From: Acidobacteriaceae bacterium
Lineage (GTDB): Bacteria > Acidobacteriota > Terriglobia > Bryobacterales > Bryobacteraceae
DNA: 64,000 nt
Direction of reading: 5' to 3'
Assembly: GCA_019233755.1 (NCBI GenBank)
Contig: JAFAMD010000016.1
Span: 1-64,000, forward strand
Position 1 is the first letter of the stretch. Each line of letters opens with the position of its first letter. Under the pieces are notes generated by a model. That model was not told the DNA's origin. It saw only the letters and a list, made by a program, of their open reading frames with translations, and searched no databases. This document shows positions 15,969-26,300 of this stretch, one piece after another. Made by a program: the position numbers and the translations under genes.

Positions 15969-18900
15969 TTAGAACTGCAGGCGGCCGGTGACGACCAAGA
16001 CGCGGCCGGAAACAGCCGAGCCCTGGAAAGATCCGTAGGCCGAAGTGGGAGGAATTGCCGTCGAGCTGATGGTCCCGAACGAACTGGTTGCCGCGACGTT
16101 CGCGTTGGGGTTCTGGAAGTTCGGGTGGTTCATCAGGTTGTAAGCACTGGCGCCCAACTGGAAGCGCAGGCGCTCCTTGACGGTGAAGTTTTTGAACAAG
16201 GTCGCGTCGATGTCGGCGTAACCGGGTCCATAGATCGAATTGCGGCCGAGATTGCCGAAGCCCGTTTCCTGACCCGCCGCGACAAACTCATTGAGACCGA
16301 AGCAAGGCGTGTTCACCGCACCTGCACTGCAACTGGCCGGCAGGCGAGGCGCAACAGTCGAAGCCAGCAGTGCGGAGTTGTTGTAGTTGATCCCGGTATT
16401 TATGTTCGTTCCGGCAACCAAGCCCGCAAGCGTGCTGTCGTAAATGCTGAACGGTGTTCCGGACCGCCAGAAGAACTTGCCGGAAACAGTCCAGTTATCG
16501 AGTACACCGCCGAGCAGCTTGTTGCTGAATTTCCACGGCGTATCCCAAGTGAAATCAGCGGTGAAATTGTGGCGGACGTCGTAATCCGAGCTGGCGTAAT
16601 TAGAGGCGACATTCGGATTGGCGAGTGTGGTGAACGAGCAGCCGGAGCAGCTTGCATAATACTCTCCGGAACCGCCATTCGAAAGATCATCGAGAGCATG
16701 ACTCCAGGTGTAGGATGCTTCCCCCTGGAAGCCATAGGCGAAGGAGCGGCGGAACTGGACGGACACGCCGTCATAGTTCGATATGCCGCCGTTGGTCAGC
16801 TGCGTGATGGCAGCGAACCTCGGATCGGGCGCCGAAGTGGGCAGGCCGCCGAAGCCGTTCGGGAAGTTTGCCGTGTTGACGTAGGCATTCGGGAAGCCGT
16901 TCTGCAGCAGCAGGTTATAGCCGTGATTCCCGCTGTAGGTGGCCACGATCACGTTCTTCTGACCGATGGGCTGCTGGATTTCGAAGCTCCACTCAAGCAC
17001 GCTGGGGGTCAGGAGCTTGGAGGGCACTGAGAAATAGGGAAACGCGCTAAACCCACCCGGCACGCTGTTGTTCAGTTCGCCGAGGGTCTGGCCGCCGAAA
17101 AACCCAGTCTGGAAGGCATTGAACTGGGCCAGGGCCGCAGCCGCCGAACTTCCAGGAGAACCTGCCGCTCCCACGAAGGATCCGTCGGAGATCTGGGCGG
17201 TATATGGGTAGGGGGCGTTCCTGAATATGTTTGCGACCAGGCCGGCGGGGGCGAGGTCTGAGAAGAGGCCGATGCCGCCGCGAATCACGGGGCCGTTGGT
17301 TGTGCCCTTCGGGGTCCAGACAATGCCCAGACGCGGGTCGGGCACGATGGAATCGACGCCGTAGTAGGCGTGCGAGAGGCCGGTTGTGATGGACGAGTTG
17401 TACGGGATGTTGGCGCCCATCTGGAATGCAGAGGACGTGAACGGCTGATTCAGGCGGGAGAAGCAGTTATCCAGACACTCCGGGTTGGCCGTGCGGTCGA
17501 GCCGGAGACCGAGGGTGATCTTCAGGTTCGGCTTGGCGGCCCATTCATCCTGCGCATAGATGCCGATGTTGTACATCCGAAGATGGGTATCTTCGAGCGG
17601 GCTGAACGTCTGGGTGTAGTAGCTGCCGGTCTCCGCGTTGGTGACACCGTTCGCAAAGTCGGCCAGGTTGTTGAAGAAATACGACCCGATCTTACCTTTC
17701 TCGTCGCTGAAATCGCTGACCTGGTTCTTGCGGAAGTTCACGCCGAATTTGAAGGTGTGATTTCCCTTTACCCAGGAGTAATCATCGATGATCTGGCCCT
17801 GGCCCACGTTGCGCCCTTGCGGGAACGTGGTCCAGTTGACGCCGAGCGGATAGAAACCCGCGTTGTTGGCTCCGCCCGATCCTCCGATCGAGAAGTAGCT
17901 CGGAAAAACAGCGGTCGACTGACTGACGCTGGCCGGACCGAAGATGGCGCTGTACCAGAGAACGGACGCGATGAACGTGTTGACCTGGGTGGGCGAAACC
18001 ACGTAGGTGTGATTGATCTGGCCTTCGTACTGCGGCTGGATGCTCTGTTGGTTCAGAGCAGGCGACAGCAGGTTCGTGCCGGTGGGCTGGAAGCCGTGAT
18101 CTCCCTTGAAACGGAAGAAAATCTTCTGCTTATCGTTGATGTTCCAGTCGATGCGGTGTGTCTCGAGCCATTCTTTGTTGGTGTTGGAACCGCTGGCGGC
18201 GAACGCATTGGCGCAGGGGACGTTTACGCCGAATTTGCCGCCACCAGGAGCGGCCGTTCCGGCCAACCCGCCATCGCTCGCGGCACCGCAGCCTAGGTTG
18301 CCGCTCGAGTCCTGCAGCGGCCCGTTCCCGTTGGTGACGGGCACCGCGCCTTTGGCGTTGTTATACACATTAAACGCCTGCTGGTAGAGAGGAACGGACG
18401 CACCGTGCACGTTCGTCAGAATGTAGTTCTGCAACTGGGGTGACGGAATGACGACCGTCGCTACGCTGGGCAGCGTATAGTACAGGCCTTCGCTGTCGGA
18501 ATAGAAGAACAGTTTGTTCCTGAGGATGGGACCGCCGATATCCGCACCCCATTGCCTCGAAACGGAGTATGGCCGAGCCACCCCCTGTTCGTTGGCAAAG
18601 AAGTCATTGGCGTTCATGAGGTGGTTGTTGAAGTTGAATAGCAGGTCACCGTGGAACTGGTTCGCACCGGATTTGGTTACGTAGTTGACCTGCGCGCCAG
18701 CCTCCCGGCCGTACTGGACACTGTACCCGTTCTGGGTCACGGAGGCCTCGGACACCTCGTTCTGGCCGAGCAACAGGTTGCTGGCGCCGGAGTTGTTCAA
18801 GTTCAGGTAAGCGTCGTTGTAATCGTCGCCGTTCATGGTGAACAGGTTCGAAATACCGGGAAGACCGTGAGAACTGAAATTTCCGTATCCCGCCCCGGTG

Positions 18901-19430
18901 CTGACCGCGACTCCAGGAACCGTAAAAGCGACGGTTGTGATGTCGCCGCCCGGCATGGGAAGCTCCAGGACCTGCTTCGACGTGAACGTGGTGCTCAGGT
19001 TGGCGTTTTCGGCGTCGACAATCGCGCCGGTAGTGCTCACTTCGACCACTTCCTTCGTCGATTGAACCTTGGCGATGAGATCAATGTTCGCGGTGGTTCC
19101 AAGCTGGACCGTGAGTTTCGTCAAATCCGAGCTCAGCCCGCTGCCTGCCGCCTGCACGATGTAGTTACCGGGCGGCAGCAGGGTGAACTGAAAGGCGCCG
19201 GTTTGATTGGTGGTGGTGTTTTGGGTACTGCCCGTATCGGCGTTGTTCAGCGTGACTGTTTCGCCGGGAACGGCCGCACCCGACTGATCTTTCACAGTTC
19301 CGGACACGCCACCCGTGGTTAAGCTCTGGGCGCAAAGAGTGCTAATTAAAGAAAAAAAGAAAGCGGTAAGAGCGACGAACTTTAGCGTTCTACCTCTAGG
19401 AAGACAAAATATTCCTCTACTGCCTGGCAA
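15969..19430 (-). CDS. Oar-like TonB-dependent receptor 3
   Basis: A 1153-residue outer-membrane receptor, the closest paralogue of receptor 1. Signal peptide 1-35 (TAFFFSLISTLCAQ), regulatory-like domain about 38-115 (GGVSGTVKDQSGAAVPGETV), plug with NFSSHGLPGISNLFTMNGDD and QYGREAGAQVNYVTKSG, and a barrel ending GRLQF. Differences from receptor 1 are concentrated in the Ig domain and presumed extracellular loops. The start is TTG at 19428-19430, supported by GAGGAG eight bases upstream. It has its own terminator and -24/-12 promoter. Confidence 0.9.
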   Translation of the reverse strand: MPGSRGIFCLPRGRTLKFVALTAFFFSLISTLCAQSLTTGGVSGTVKDQSGAAVPGETVTLNNADTGSTQNTTTNQTGAFQFTLLPPGNYIVQAAGSGLSSDLTKLTVQLGTTANIDLIAKVQSTKEVVEVSTTGAIVDAENANLSTTFTSKQVLELPMPGGDITTVAFTVPGVAVSTGAGYGNFSSHGLPGISNLFTMNGDDYNDAYLNLNNSGASNLLLGQNEVSEASVTQNGYSVQYGREAGAQVNYVTKSGANQFHGDLLFNFNNHLMNANDFFANEQGVARPYSVSRQWGADIGGPILRNKLFFYSDSEGLYYTLPSVATVVIPSPQLQNYILTNVHGASVPLYQQAFNVYNNAKGAVPVTNGNGPLQDSSGNLGCGAASDGGLAGTAAPGGGKFGVNVPCANAFAASGSNTNKEWLETHRIDWNINDKQKIFFRFKGDHGFQPTGTNLLSPALNQQSIQPQYEGQINHTYVVSPTQVNTFIASVLWYSAIFGPASVSQSTAVFPSYFSIGGSGGANNAGFYPLGVNWTTFPQGRNVGQGQIIDDYSWVKGNHTFKFGVNFRKNQVSDFSDEKGKIGSYFFNNLADFANGVTNAETGSYYTQTFSPLEDTHLRMYNIGIYAQDEWAAKPNLKITLGLRLDRTANPECLDNCFSRLNQPFTSSAFQMGANIPYNSSITTGLSHAYYGVDSIVPDPRLGIVWTPKGTTNGPVIRGGIGLFSDLAPAGLVANIFRNAPYPYTAQISDGSFVGAAGSPGSSAAAALAQFNAFQTGFFGGQTLGELNNSVPGGFSAFPYFSVPSKLLTPSVLEWSFEIQQPIGQKNVIVATYSGNHGYNLLLQNGFPNAYVNTANFPNGFGGLPTSAPDPRFAAITQLTNGGISNYDGVSVQFRRSFAYGFQGEASYTWSHALDDLSNGGSGEYYASCSGCSFTTLANPNVASNYASSDYDVRHNFTADFTWDTPWKFSNKLLGGVLDNWTVSGKFFWRSGTPFSIYDSTLAGLVAGTNINTGINYNNSALLASTVAPRLPASCSAGAVNTPCFGLNEFVAAGQETGFGNLGRNSIYGPGYADIDATLFKNFTVKERLRFQLGASAYNLMNHPNFQNPNANVAATSSFGTISSTAIPPTSAYGSFQGSAVSGRVLVVTGRLQF

Positions 19431-19548
19431 TGCCTGGTCTCCTCAAAATGAATAGCGTTGTAGTAAAGCACGCGCGTGTTCGGTCAGGGCATCGGCGTGG
19501 TCGCCCTGAACTGACAGGAGTCCGTAACGTGCGTGTTACACGTTGTAG

Positions 19549-19563
19549 GCAATTTCTTTGCCA
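19549..19563 (-). promoter_or_regulatory. sigma-54-type -24/-12 promoter of receptor 3
   Basis: The minus strand reads ATTGGC-AAAGAAA-TTGCCT, again TGGC-N7-TTGC, about 120 bases before the TTG start. The leader just downstream contains AACACGCACGTTACGGACTC, nearly identical to the corresponding block of receptor 1. Confidence 0.65.
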
Positions 19564-19687
19564 ATCTATAAGCTACTGATAATGCTGGAGGGCTTCTGAG
19601 GAGCGACTAGGGAGGCTACTAATTTTCAGATGCCGGGCTGCCCACATATTCCATTTCACATATGCGATGTTAAGCCGTAACTAATAG

Positions 19688-19712
19688 AAAAAAGGGAGCT
19701 TATTCAGCTCCC
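19688..19712 (-). terminator. intrinsic terminator of receptor gene 4
   Basis: GGGAGCT/AGCTCCC stem (19694-19700 and 19706-19712) with a TATTC loop and six A before it, which is a T run in the direction of the gene ending at 19741. Confidence 0.8.
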
Positions 19713-19740
19713 TTTCAAAGTTGGTTTGTCGCTCCTAAGC

Positions 19741-22700
19741 TCAGAAGTTGAGCTTGAGCGCCAGGGTGAGGGTTCGCGGATTGCTGGACCAGACCTGGGT
19801 GATCTGGTTGAAAAGCGCGCTCTGCGGCTCCATGAACGCCCGCTGGTTGCCATTCGTTGCACCGACCGGCGCCACATCACTGATGTTGCCGCCGGTGTAC
19901 TGGGCGTGATTGAAGATGTTAAACGCCCGGACGGAAAACTCGAGGTTGGTCCGCTCGGTGAAGTTAAAGCGTTTGGCGAGCGTGAGATCGATGTCTTCGA
20001 TGGGATTCAGCATTTTGGTGTTGCGGCCGGCGGTTGCGATGGTTCCTTTAGGCGCCTGGGCGTAGCCGGCAGCGGGGTTGTTCACGAGGTATCCGACCAC
20101 AGCGCCCGTGGAATTAGTCAAGGCGGTCACGCCTGAGCCGATGGCCGGATTGCCGCCGTTCGGATTGGAAACGGCGCGGTCCGGAGCCGAGTCGCCGTTC
20201 AGGTTGGAGTCGACACCGCTCTGTACGGTGTAGAGAGTTCCGGTCTGGTAGGTGTAGATGGGAGCGATTTCCCAGTTTCCGACGACATTCTTAAGGAACC
20301 AGTTGGAGCGCTTGAAGAACGGCACATCGTAGAGTACTTCAAACGTGAAGCGGTTGCGATGGTCGAGAGCAGAACTGGAGCGATCCGCCCGGAGATCCTG
20401 CGAGTCCTGCGGACGGCGCGGGGTGGAGTAGGTGCTGAAGACATCGGCCGTGGAATCATCGATGGCGTGGCTCCAGGTATAGGCTGCGTTGAACTGCAAG
20501 CCGTTGTTAAACCGCCGGGTCAGGCTGTTTGCCCAGCCGTGATAAATGGAGTTGCCGTAGGGCTGATAGGACGTGATGGGCGATATAAAGCCCGCAGACA
20601 GATAAGCCGGAACGATGTTGCCGTGAGCGTTGTAAGCCGCAGTGAGGGTTTTAAGCGTGCTGGTGAGCGAGTTTAGTGTAGCCTGGCTCGGCATCGACCA
20701 GTACACGGGCAGCGCATTCGACGCGTTTACCACTGGCTGCCGATTGAGCTGATCCTGAATATCGAGGTCCGTGCCGCGAGTGCCGAGATAACGCGATTCG
20801 AAAACGTAATTGTTGGCGAATTCGTGCTGGATGCCAAAGTTCCACTGATAAGATTCCGGACGCTGGACGTTCGGGACGAAGCCGGATGTGGCTTTGCGGG
20901 CCTGGGCTGCAGTGAAATTCGCACTCGGACCGGTGGGAGGCAATCCACCACTTGCCAGGAAGTTGCTGCCGCCGTTACCGGTGACATCCTGGGTGGTGGA
21001 AAGCTGGGGCGGAAGCGTCAGGAGGCCCAGGTTGTCGAACAGAACATCGTAGTTGATGCCGAAGCCGGCGCGGATCGAGGTTTTGCCGCTCGTTCCAGGA
21101 GAATACGCAATGCCGATGCGAGGCATGATGTTGTTTGTCTGGGGCTGCGGCTGACCGAAGGTGATCAGACCGGGCACGCTGGCAATGGAGTTCAGGCTTT
21201 GCTGGTTTTCGGCAGCCGGGACCGTTTCATATTCGTAGCGCAGACCGAGATTCACGGTCAGGTTCGGACGCAGCTTCCAGGTGTCATTGCCGTACCAGCC
21301 AAACAGCCAGCGGTTGCCCCAATAGACCGGGTCACCGGCCGAGCGCTGGGCAATGATATCGGGTGTGAAATCGAACAGATAATCGTTCAGGAAATTGTAC
21401 TCATAATCGCCGCGAGCGCGCTGGGTAAAGCTCTGGGGCGAGATATTCCGTTCGCCGTCAAAGCCAAACTTGAAGCTGTGGGCACCCTTGGTCCATGACA
21501 CGTTGTCGGTGAGCTGATAGGTGTTTTGATAGGTGTACTGCGGAGCATTGCCGTCCGGTCCGACCTGTAGGCCAAGATCATTGAAATAGAGGTTCGGAAA
21601 CTGATCGAGGCCGGGGAACGAAAAATTGCCGGCCGGGAGCGTGTTCGAGTAGCGGTTATAGCCAAAGCGAAACTCGTTGATCAGGGTCGGCGAGAAGTTG
21701 TGATATTCAGACAACGCCGCCAGGTAATTATTGGTTGGTTGTGTCTGGAAGAAAACCGGAAGGTTGGCCGACGTGTCGATACTGCCCTGGCGGTTGAGCA
21801 CGAAACGTCCGCGGAGCGCGTCCTTGTCGGAGGGATTGTAGTCGATGGCGCCGACTCCCGCTTCGTTATTGGTGTAGCTTGGGGCGGAAACGGCGATTTG
21901 TCCCATGTCGATAGCCGTACCGCTAATAGTCTTCTGGCCGTACTCGGGGCCTGCGGCGAGCGAACTAATAATCGTCGTCGGGCAGGTCGCTGACCCAGCG
22001 CAGGACGACGAGGCTAACGGAACATACTTCTTAAATATGTTGAAGTTGTTCTGATTGATTCCCGGAACGGATGCAATCTGAGACAAGCCCTTGGAGGTCG
22101 GAGCGAAGAGCAGGCCGGGAGTCCCTGCCTGGCCAATGGGGTTGTACTCGTAGTCGACAAAAAAGAACAGCTTGTTGCGCTTGATGGGACCACCCACATT
22201 GCCGCCGAACCGATTGTTGTCATAGCGCGGATGCAGCGGCGTGCCGCTCACCGCAGCGAGGTTGTCGGCGGCGTTGAGGTTGCGATTCTGGAAATACTCA
22301 TACAGAGTGCCGTTGAACTGGTTCGTACCGCCCTTAATAATGGTGTTGAACTGGCCGCCGGACGAGTGACCGAAATCGGGTGAATACTGATTCTGGAGCA
22401 TCGCGAACTCTGCGACCGCATCGTTCGGCACCGAGACCAGTGGGCCCGTTACGCTGCCGCTGTTGTTGTCGATTCCCTCGATGGTGAAGTTATTGTTGCG
22501 AGGGCGCTGGCCGCCGACCGAGGGGCCCGTGCCCACGCCGATGGCTCCGCTGGTGGCCACGCCCGGGGCCAGCAGCGCAAGGTTCAATACGCCGGAACCG
22601 TTGGCGGTAACCGGCAGATCGGCGATCTGCTTAGCGTCAACCGTGGTCTGGATCTGCGCGGTGGTCGTATCGATGGCCACGGCACTTTCAGCAACTTCGA

Positions 22701-23055
22701 CCGTCGTCGCAGCCTGGCCGACCGCGAGCGTGATGTTCTGGGTCGCGGTGACGTTCAGTTGAACATTTATGCCCTGGATTTCCGACTTCTGAAAGCCGGT
22801 GGCGTTGACCGTCACGCCGTACGTACCAACCGGAAGATTTTCAAATCGGTATTCGCCAGCAGACGTGGAGGCGGTGGTGTTTTCGAGACCCGTAGCGGCA
22901 TTCCTCGCGACAACGGTCGCACCGGGCACTGTCGCCCCGCTCGGATCATACACTGTGCCGGTCAGGTTGCCGCTTGTCGATTGAGACAGGAGCGGCATTG
23001 CCAGCACTAAGAGCAAGGTAAGGATGGTCCCCACCCGCATTCGGAAAGGATTCAT
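19741..23055 (-). CDS. Oar-like TonB-dependent receptor 4
   Basis: A 1104-residue receptor of a different subfamily from receptors 1-3. Signal peptide about 1-25 (ILTLLLVLAMPLLSQ), regulatory-like domain about 28-110 (GNLTGTVYDPSGATVPGATV), and a plug with VGGQRPRNNNFTIEGIDNN and GHSSGGQFNTIIKGGTNQFN. The barrel ends TLALKLNF. The phrase N-F-T-I-E-G-I-D-N-N is typical of acidobacterial Oar-like proteins. The ATG at 23055 follows GAGAAA, a weak ribosome site. It is monocistronic, between its own -24/-12 promoter and a terminator. The ligand is unknown. Confidence 0.9.
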   Translation of the reverse strand: MNPFRMRVGTILTLLLVLAMPLLSQSTSGNLTGTVYDPSGATVPGATVVARNAATGLENTTASTSAGEYRFENLPVGTYGVTVNATGFQKSEIQGINVQLNVTATQNITLAVGQAATTVEVAESAVAIDTTTAQIQTTVDAKQIADLPVTANGSGVLNLALLAPGVATSGAIGVGTGPSVGGQRPRNNNFTIEGIDNNSGSVTGPLVSVPNDAVAEFAMLQNQYSPDFGHSSGGQFNTIIKGGTNQFNGTLYEYFQNRNLNAADNLAAVSGTPLHPRYDNNRFGGNVGGPIKRNKLFFFVDYEYNPIGQAGTPGLLFAPTSKGLSQIASVPGINQNNFNIFKKYVPLASSSCAGSATCPTTIISSLAAGPEYGQKTISGTAIDMGQIAVSAPSYTNNEAGVGAIDYNPSDKDALRGRFVLNRQGSIDTSANLPVFFQTQPTNNYLAALSEYHNFSPTLINEFRFGYNRYSNTLPAGNFSFPGLDQFPNLYFNDLGLQVGPDGNAPQYTYQNTYQLTDNVSWTKGAHSFKFGFDGERNISPQSFTQRARGDYEYNFLNDYLFDFTPDIIAQRSAGDPVYWGNRWLFGWYGNDTWKLRPNLTVNLGLRYEYETVPAAENQQSLNSIASVPGLITFGQPQPQTNNIMPRIGIAYSPGTSGKTSIRAGFGINYDVLFDNLGLLTLPPQLSTTQDVTGNGGSNFLASGGLPPTGPSANFTAAQARKATSGFVPNVQRPESYQWNFGIQHEFANNYVFESRYLGTRGTDLDIQDQLNRQPVVNASNALPVYWSMPSQATLNSLTSTLKTLTAAYNAHGNIVPAYLSAGFISPITSYQPYGNSIYHGWANSLTRRFNNGLQFNAAYTWSHAIDDSTADVFSTYSTPRRPQDSQDLRADRSSSALDHRNRFTFEVLYDVPFFKRSNWFLKNVVGNWEIAPIYTYQTGTLYTVQSGVDSNLNGDSAPDRAVSNPNGGNPAIGSGVTALTNSTGAVVGYLVNNPAAGYAQAPKGTIATAGRNTKMLNPIEDIDLTLAKRFNFTERTNLEFSVRAFNIFNHAQYTGGNISDVAPVGATNGNQRAFMEPQSALFNQITQVWSSNPRTLTLALKLNF

Positions 23056-23132
23056 TTCTCTGTGTCCCCTATAGCGCCTTCTCCCCCGGGGGAAGCTAAT
23101 GGCACGTAGTTGTACTTAGATCCGGGGACAGA

Positions 23133-23147
23133 GCAATCGCTAGGCCA
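23133..23147 (-). promoter_or_regulatory. sigma-54-type -24/-12 promoter of receptor 4
   Basis: The minus strand reads GTTGGC-CTAGCGA-TTGCTC, an exact TGGC-N7-TTGC match about 78 bases before the ATG at 23055. Further upstream, AATTCCATAA is shared with the region upstream of receptor 5, and AAGTACTAG with that of receptor 1. Confidence 0.7.
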
Positions 23148-23295
23148 ACCTCAGAAAAGCCCGTAAGTCGTTAATATTACTCGGCGGACCGAAGCAAGGT
23201 GGCCTACCGTTTTCCGATTATGGAATTTCCCAGGCCTAGTACTTTAGTTTATGAAAAAAGGCGAGGGTGATTTGTAGCGCTCTGCTCAGGAGGAA

Positions 23296-23318
23296 GAGGG
23301 AGCCGTTAAGGCTCCCTC
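23296..23318 (-). terminator. intrinsic terminator of receptor gene 5
   Basis: GAGGGAGCC/GGCTCCCTC, a 9-bp perfect stem with a GTTAA loop, 19 bases past the stop of the gene ending at 23337. There is no strong T run. Confidence 0.7.
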
Positions 23319-23336
23319 TATCAGGCGAAGGTGGGC

Positions 23337-26300
23337 TCAAAAAGTGATTTTCGCGGCCAGTTGCAGATTGCGGCGATCACTGGTTGTCCCGGTGCAGCCA
23401 CGACAGGCGGGGATATAGGCGCTGGAGGAGACATCGGCCGCCGTCCCCACTACATACAGATTGGCGTGGTTGAAAATGTTGTACGCCTCACCGCGCAATT
23501 GCAGGCCGATCCGCTCGGTCAAGGCGAACGTCTTGTACAGTCCGAGGTTCAGGAACCATGTTCCCGGAGCCGTGAACGCGTTCCGTCCGCTCATGCCGAT
23601 GGGCCAGGGCGGCAGGTTGGTATAGAAGTAAGTCGGGTTTGTGTAGCCGACATTGACGCCATTTGCCGGGAAGTTGAAATAGTTAAACGTGTTCGGCAGT
23701 CCGCCCACCGGCGGCGGATTGCTGGGGCCGGCATTGGGAACTTGCACCGTGAAGTCCGCGCGCGGGCAATACAGCGCGGTATTCGAGCAATCGAAAATCG
23801 AATACGGGGCGCCTGTCTCGGCAGTGAAGATCGGGTCAAGCGACCAACCTCCGAAGAGCTGCCTGCGAATCCCGCTGCCGCCTTTATATGGGATTTCCCA
23901 TACGGCCGATATGGTGACACGCTGCCGGATATCGAAATCCGCGCTGCCTGTATCCATCTTCGGGTCGTAAGGATTGAGATAGCCAAGCATGAACTGGCCG
24001 TTGTTAGCACCGAGGCCGTTCGCATCGCTGAACGTGCTGCTCAGGTCATCAATGGCATGCGACCAGGTGTAATTGGCCGTGAATGTCAAACCGTATGCGC
24101 CACGGGCGGTGGCTTTGAGGTTCACCGCGTTGTAGTTTGAAAAGCCCCGGGAACCGCGGCGGTTGATGTTGCTGTATTGCGTATTCGACCGGTTCAAGCA
24201 ATCGCCGGCAGCGTAGCTGCAGGGGTCTCCCAGGTACACGTTACCGAATCCCTGCTGGTTGACGCTCTCGATGTCATAGAGATGGACACCCCGCGAACCG
24301 GTATAGTCTGCCTCAACCAGCAGATTGTTCGTGAGCTGCTGCTGAATCGAGAAGTCCCAGAAGTTAGCGTATGCAGTGAGAATATTCGCGTCCACGTTGC
24401 GGAGCGAGGCTCTGGGCAACTTAATCGTCCCGGACGTTCCGGAAAGCGGTCCGAAGTTGTTGGGCGAAATCGGAATGATGTTCGTCGCGCTGGAAACGCT
24501 TTGAACCGTTTCGTAGTTCGGCGGGTTCTGGATTACGTTAAACGTGACGTTTCCGAAGTTTCGTATGTATCCGATGCCATAGCCGCCACGCACCGAGGTC
24601 TTGCCGTTGCCGAAGACGTCCCAGGCAAACCCGAGACGCGGCGCGAAATCGTGCCATTCGGGCTTCCAGAGCCCGCCGACCGGGCTTTGCGGCGCGATGA
24701 AGACCTGACCTTGCGCGATTCCGGCCGGCGTGTTGATTTGATTTGCCGGATCATAGAAATTCGAATCAAGCTGCGGATTTTTGTTGTGCTGCACGCCGAA
24801 GTGTTCCCAGCGCACACCGATGTTGGCCGTGAAGCGCGGAAGGATCTTCCAGGAATCCTGCACGTAGACGGCGCCTTCCTTATAGCGGTTGCTCCGGCTG
24901 AAGTTCGGTGGTCCGAGCGGAAGAGAAACGGTCTCGCCCGGATATTTTCCCTGCGGATTGATAGCCACGTTAATTTCGTACAACTGGCCTGCGAGGAAGT
25001 TTGAAACCGCCGGCCCGATACCGGCGGAACTCAGATAGTCTCCAGCAGTCTCGTATGCGCCGAAGGTTCGGTTGTCTCGCAGGTATTGGAAGCTGCCGCC
25101 GAAGCGGATATCGTGTTTGCCGTGGGTCCAGGTAAGGTCTTCATACAACTGAACGAAGTTCTGCGGACCGCCGAACGGGATGCCGTTACCGGGCGTGAAT
25201 GGGTCATAGCCAGGGAAGATTACATTTATGCCGCCAAGAGCGTATGCTCCGTTGCCGTTGACGTAAAGCGTCGGGACGGGAGGCTGCTGGCCGAACGGCT
25301 GCTGGTTGTTCAGCCGGTTGAACACCGCCTTCGACTGGGAGACAAAATTCGGCGCAAATGTGTGAATGATGGAGTACAGCGCGTTGTTGTTGAAATTCGT
25401 GTTCGCCGAGTCGAACCCGACGTACGGGCTATTGGATACGACTCCCGGGGGCTGCGCGATGCTTTCGAGCGCATAGCGGAAATACATTTGCGTCCTGTCC
25501 GTCAGGTTGTAGTCAATGCGCTCGACGTTCGCGTAAGAGTTCCCCGGCACCCCGCCGCCAGCATCCCCCGCGTAGGTATAGGCGATCTGGTTGAATATCG
25601 GCGTATTGGGATTGAAGGCGAGACAACCTGCTGAAGTGCCGCAAATATCGGTTCCTTGCGCGGCAAACTGGTTGATTGTCTCAGATTGAATGAGCACGTT
25701 GTTCGACTTCAGCTTGCCGTAGGCATCAAAGAAGCTTTGGGTATTGGGAGACGAGGTGGCGATCAACTGGGGCGTAGGCACCCAGACGGTTTGGGTTGCC
25801 AGGCTGCGGATACGTGTCCATTCCGTGCTGCTGAAAAAGAACAGCTTGTTCTTTACAATGGGACCGCCGACGCTATAACCGAACTGGTTCCGGGTAAAGA
25901 CGGTCTTCGGCAGACCTCTTGCATTGTTATCGAAGCTGTTGGATGAGAGGTCCGAAACACGGTTGAACTCATAGGCCGTGCCGTGGAAGCCATTCGTGCC
26001 GGACTTCGTGACCACGTTGACAATACCGCCGCCCGCACGGCCGTATTCCGCCGTGAAGTTGCTGGTCAGGAGGCTGAACTCCTGAATCGAGTCCAGCGGA
26101 ACGGTCTGCCCGACGGTCGTATCGAACTCATTGTTGTTGGCGGCGCCGTCGAGAAGCACATTCGAATCGCTGGGGCGTTGGCCGTTGATGGCATAATTCA
26201 CGCCACGCTGCTGGCCACCGTTTGAGGTGGAGCCGGCATCTGAGACGTTGCCCGAAATCGCGACGAGGTCGTATGGATTACGGGTGAGGGTCGGCAACTG

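Larger units (their letters stand above)
19431..19740 (-). other. intergenic region between receptors 4 and 3
   Basis: About 310 bases without a gene. It holds the leader and -24/-12 promoter of receptor 3 on the minus strand and the terminator of receptor 4 (19688-19712). A short palindrome AACGTG-CGTGTTA-CACGTT lies near 19526-19544, downstream of the promoter. Nothing else is recognised. Confidence 0.6.
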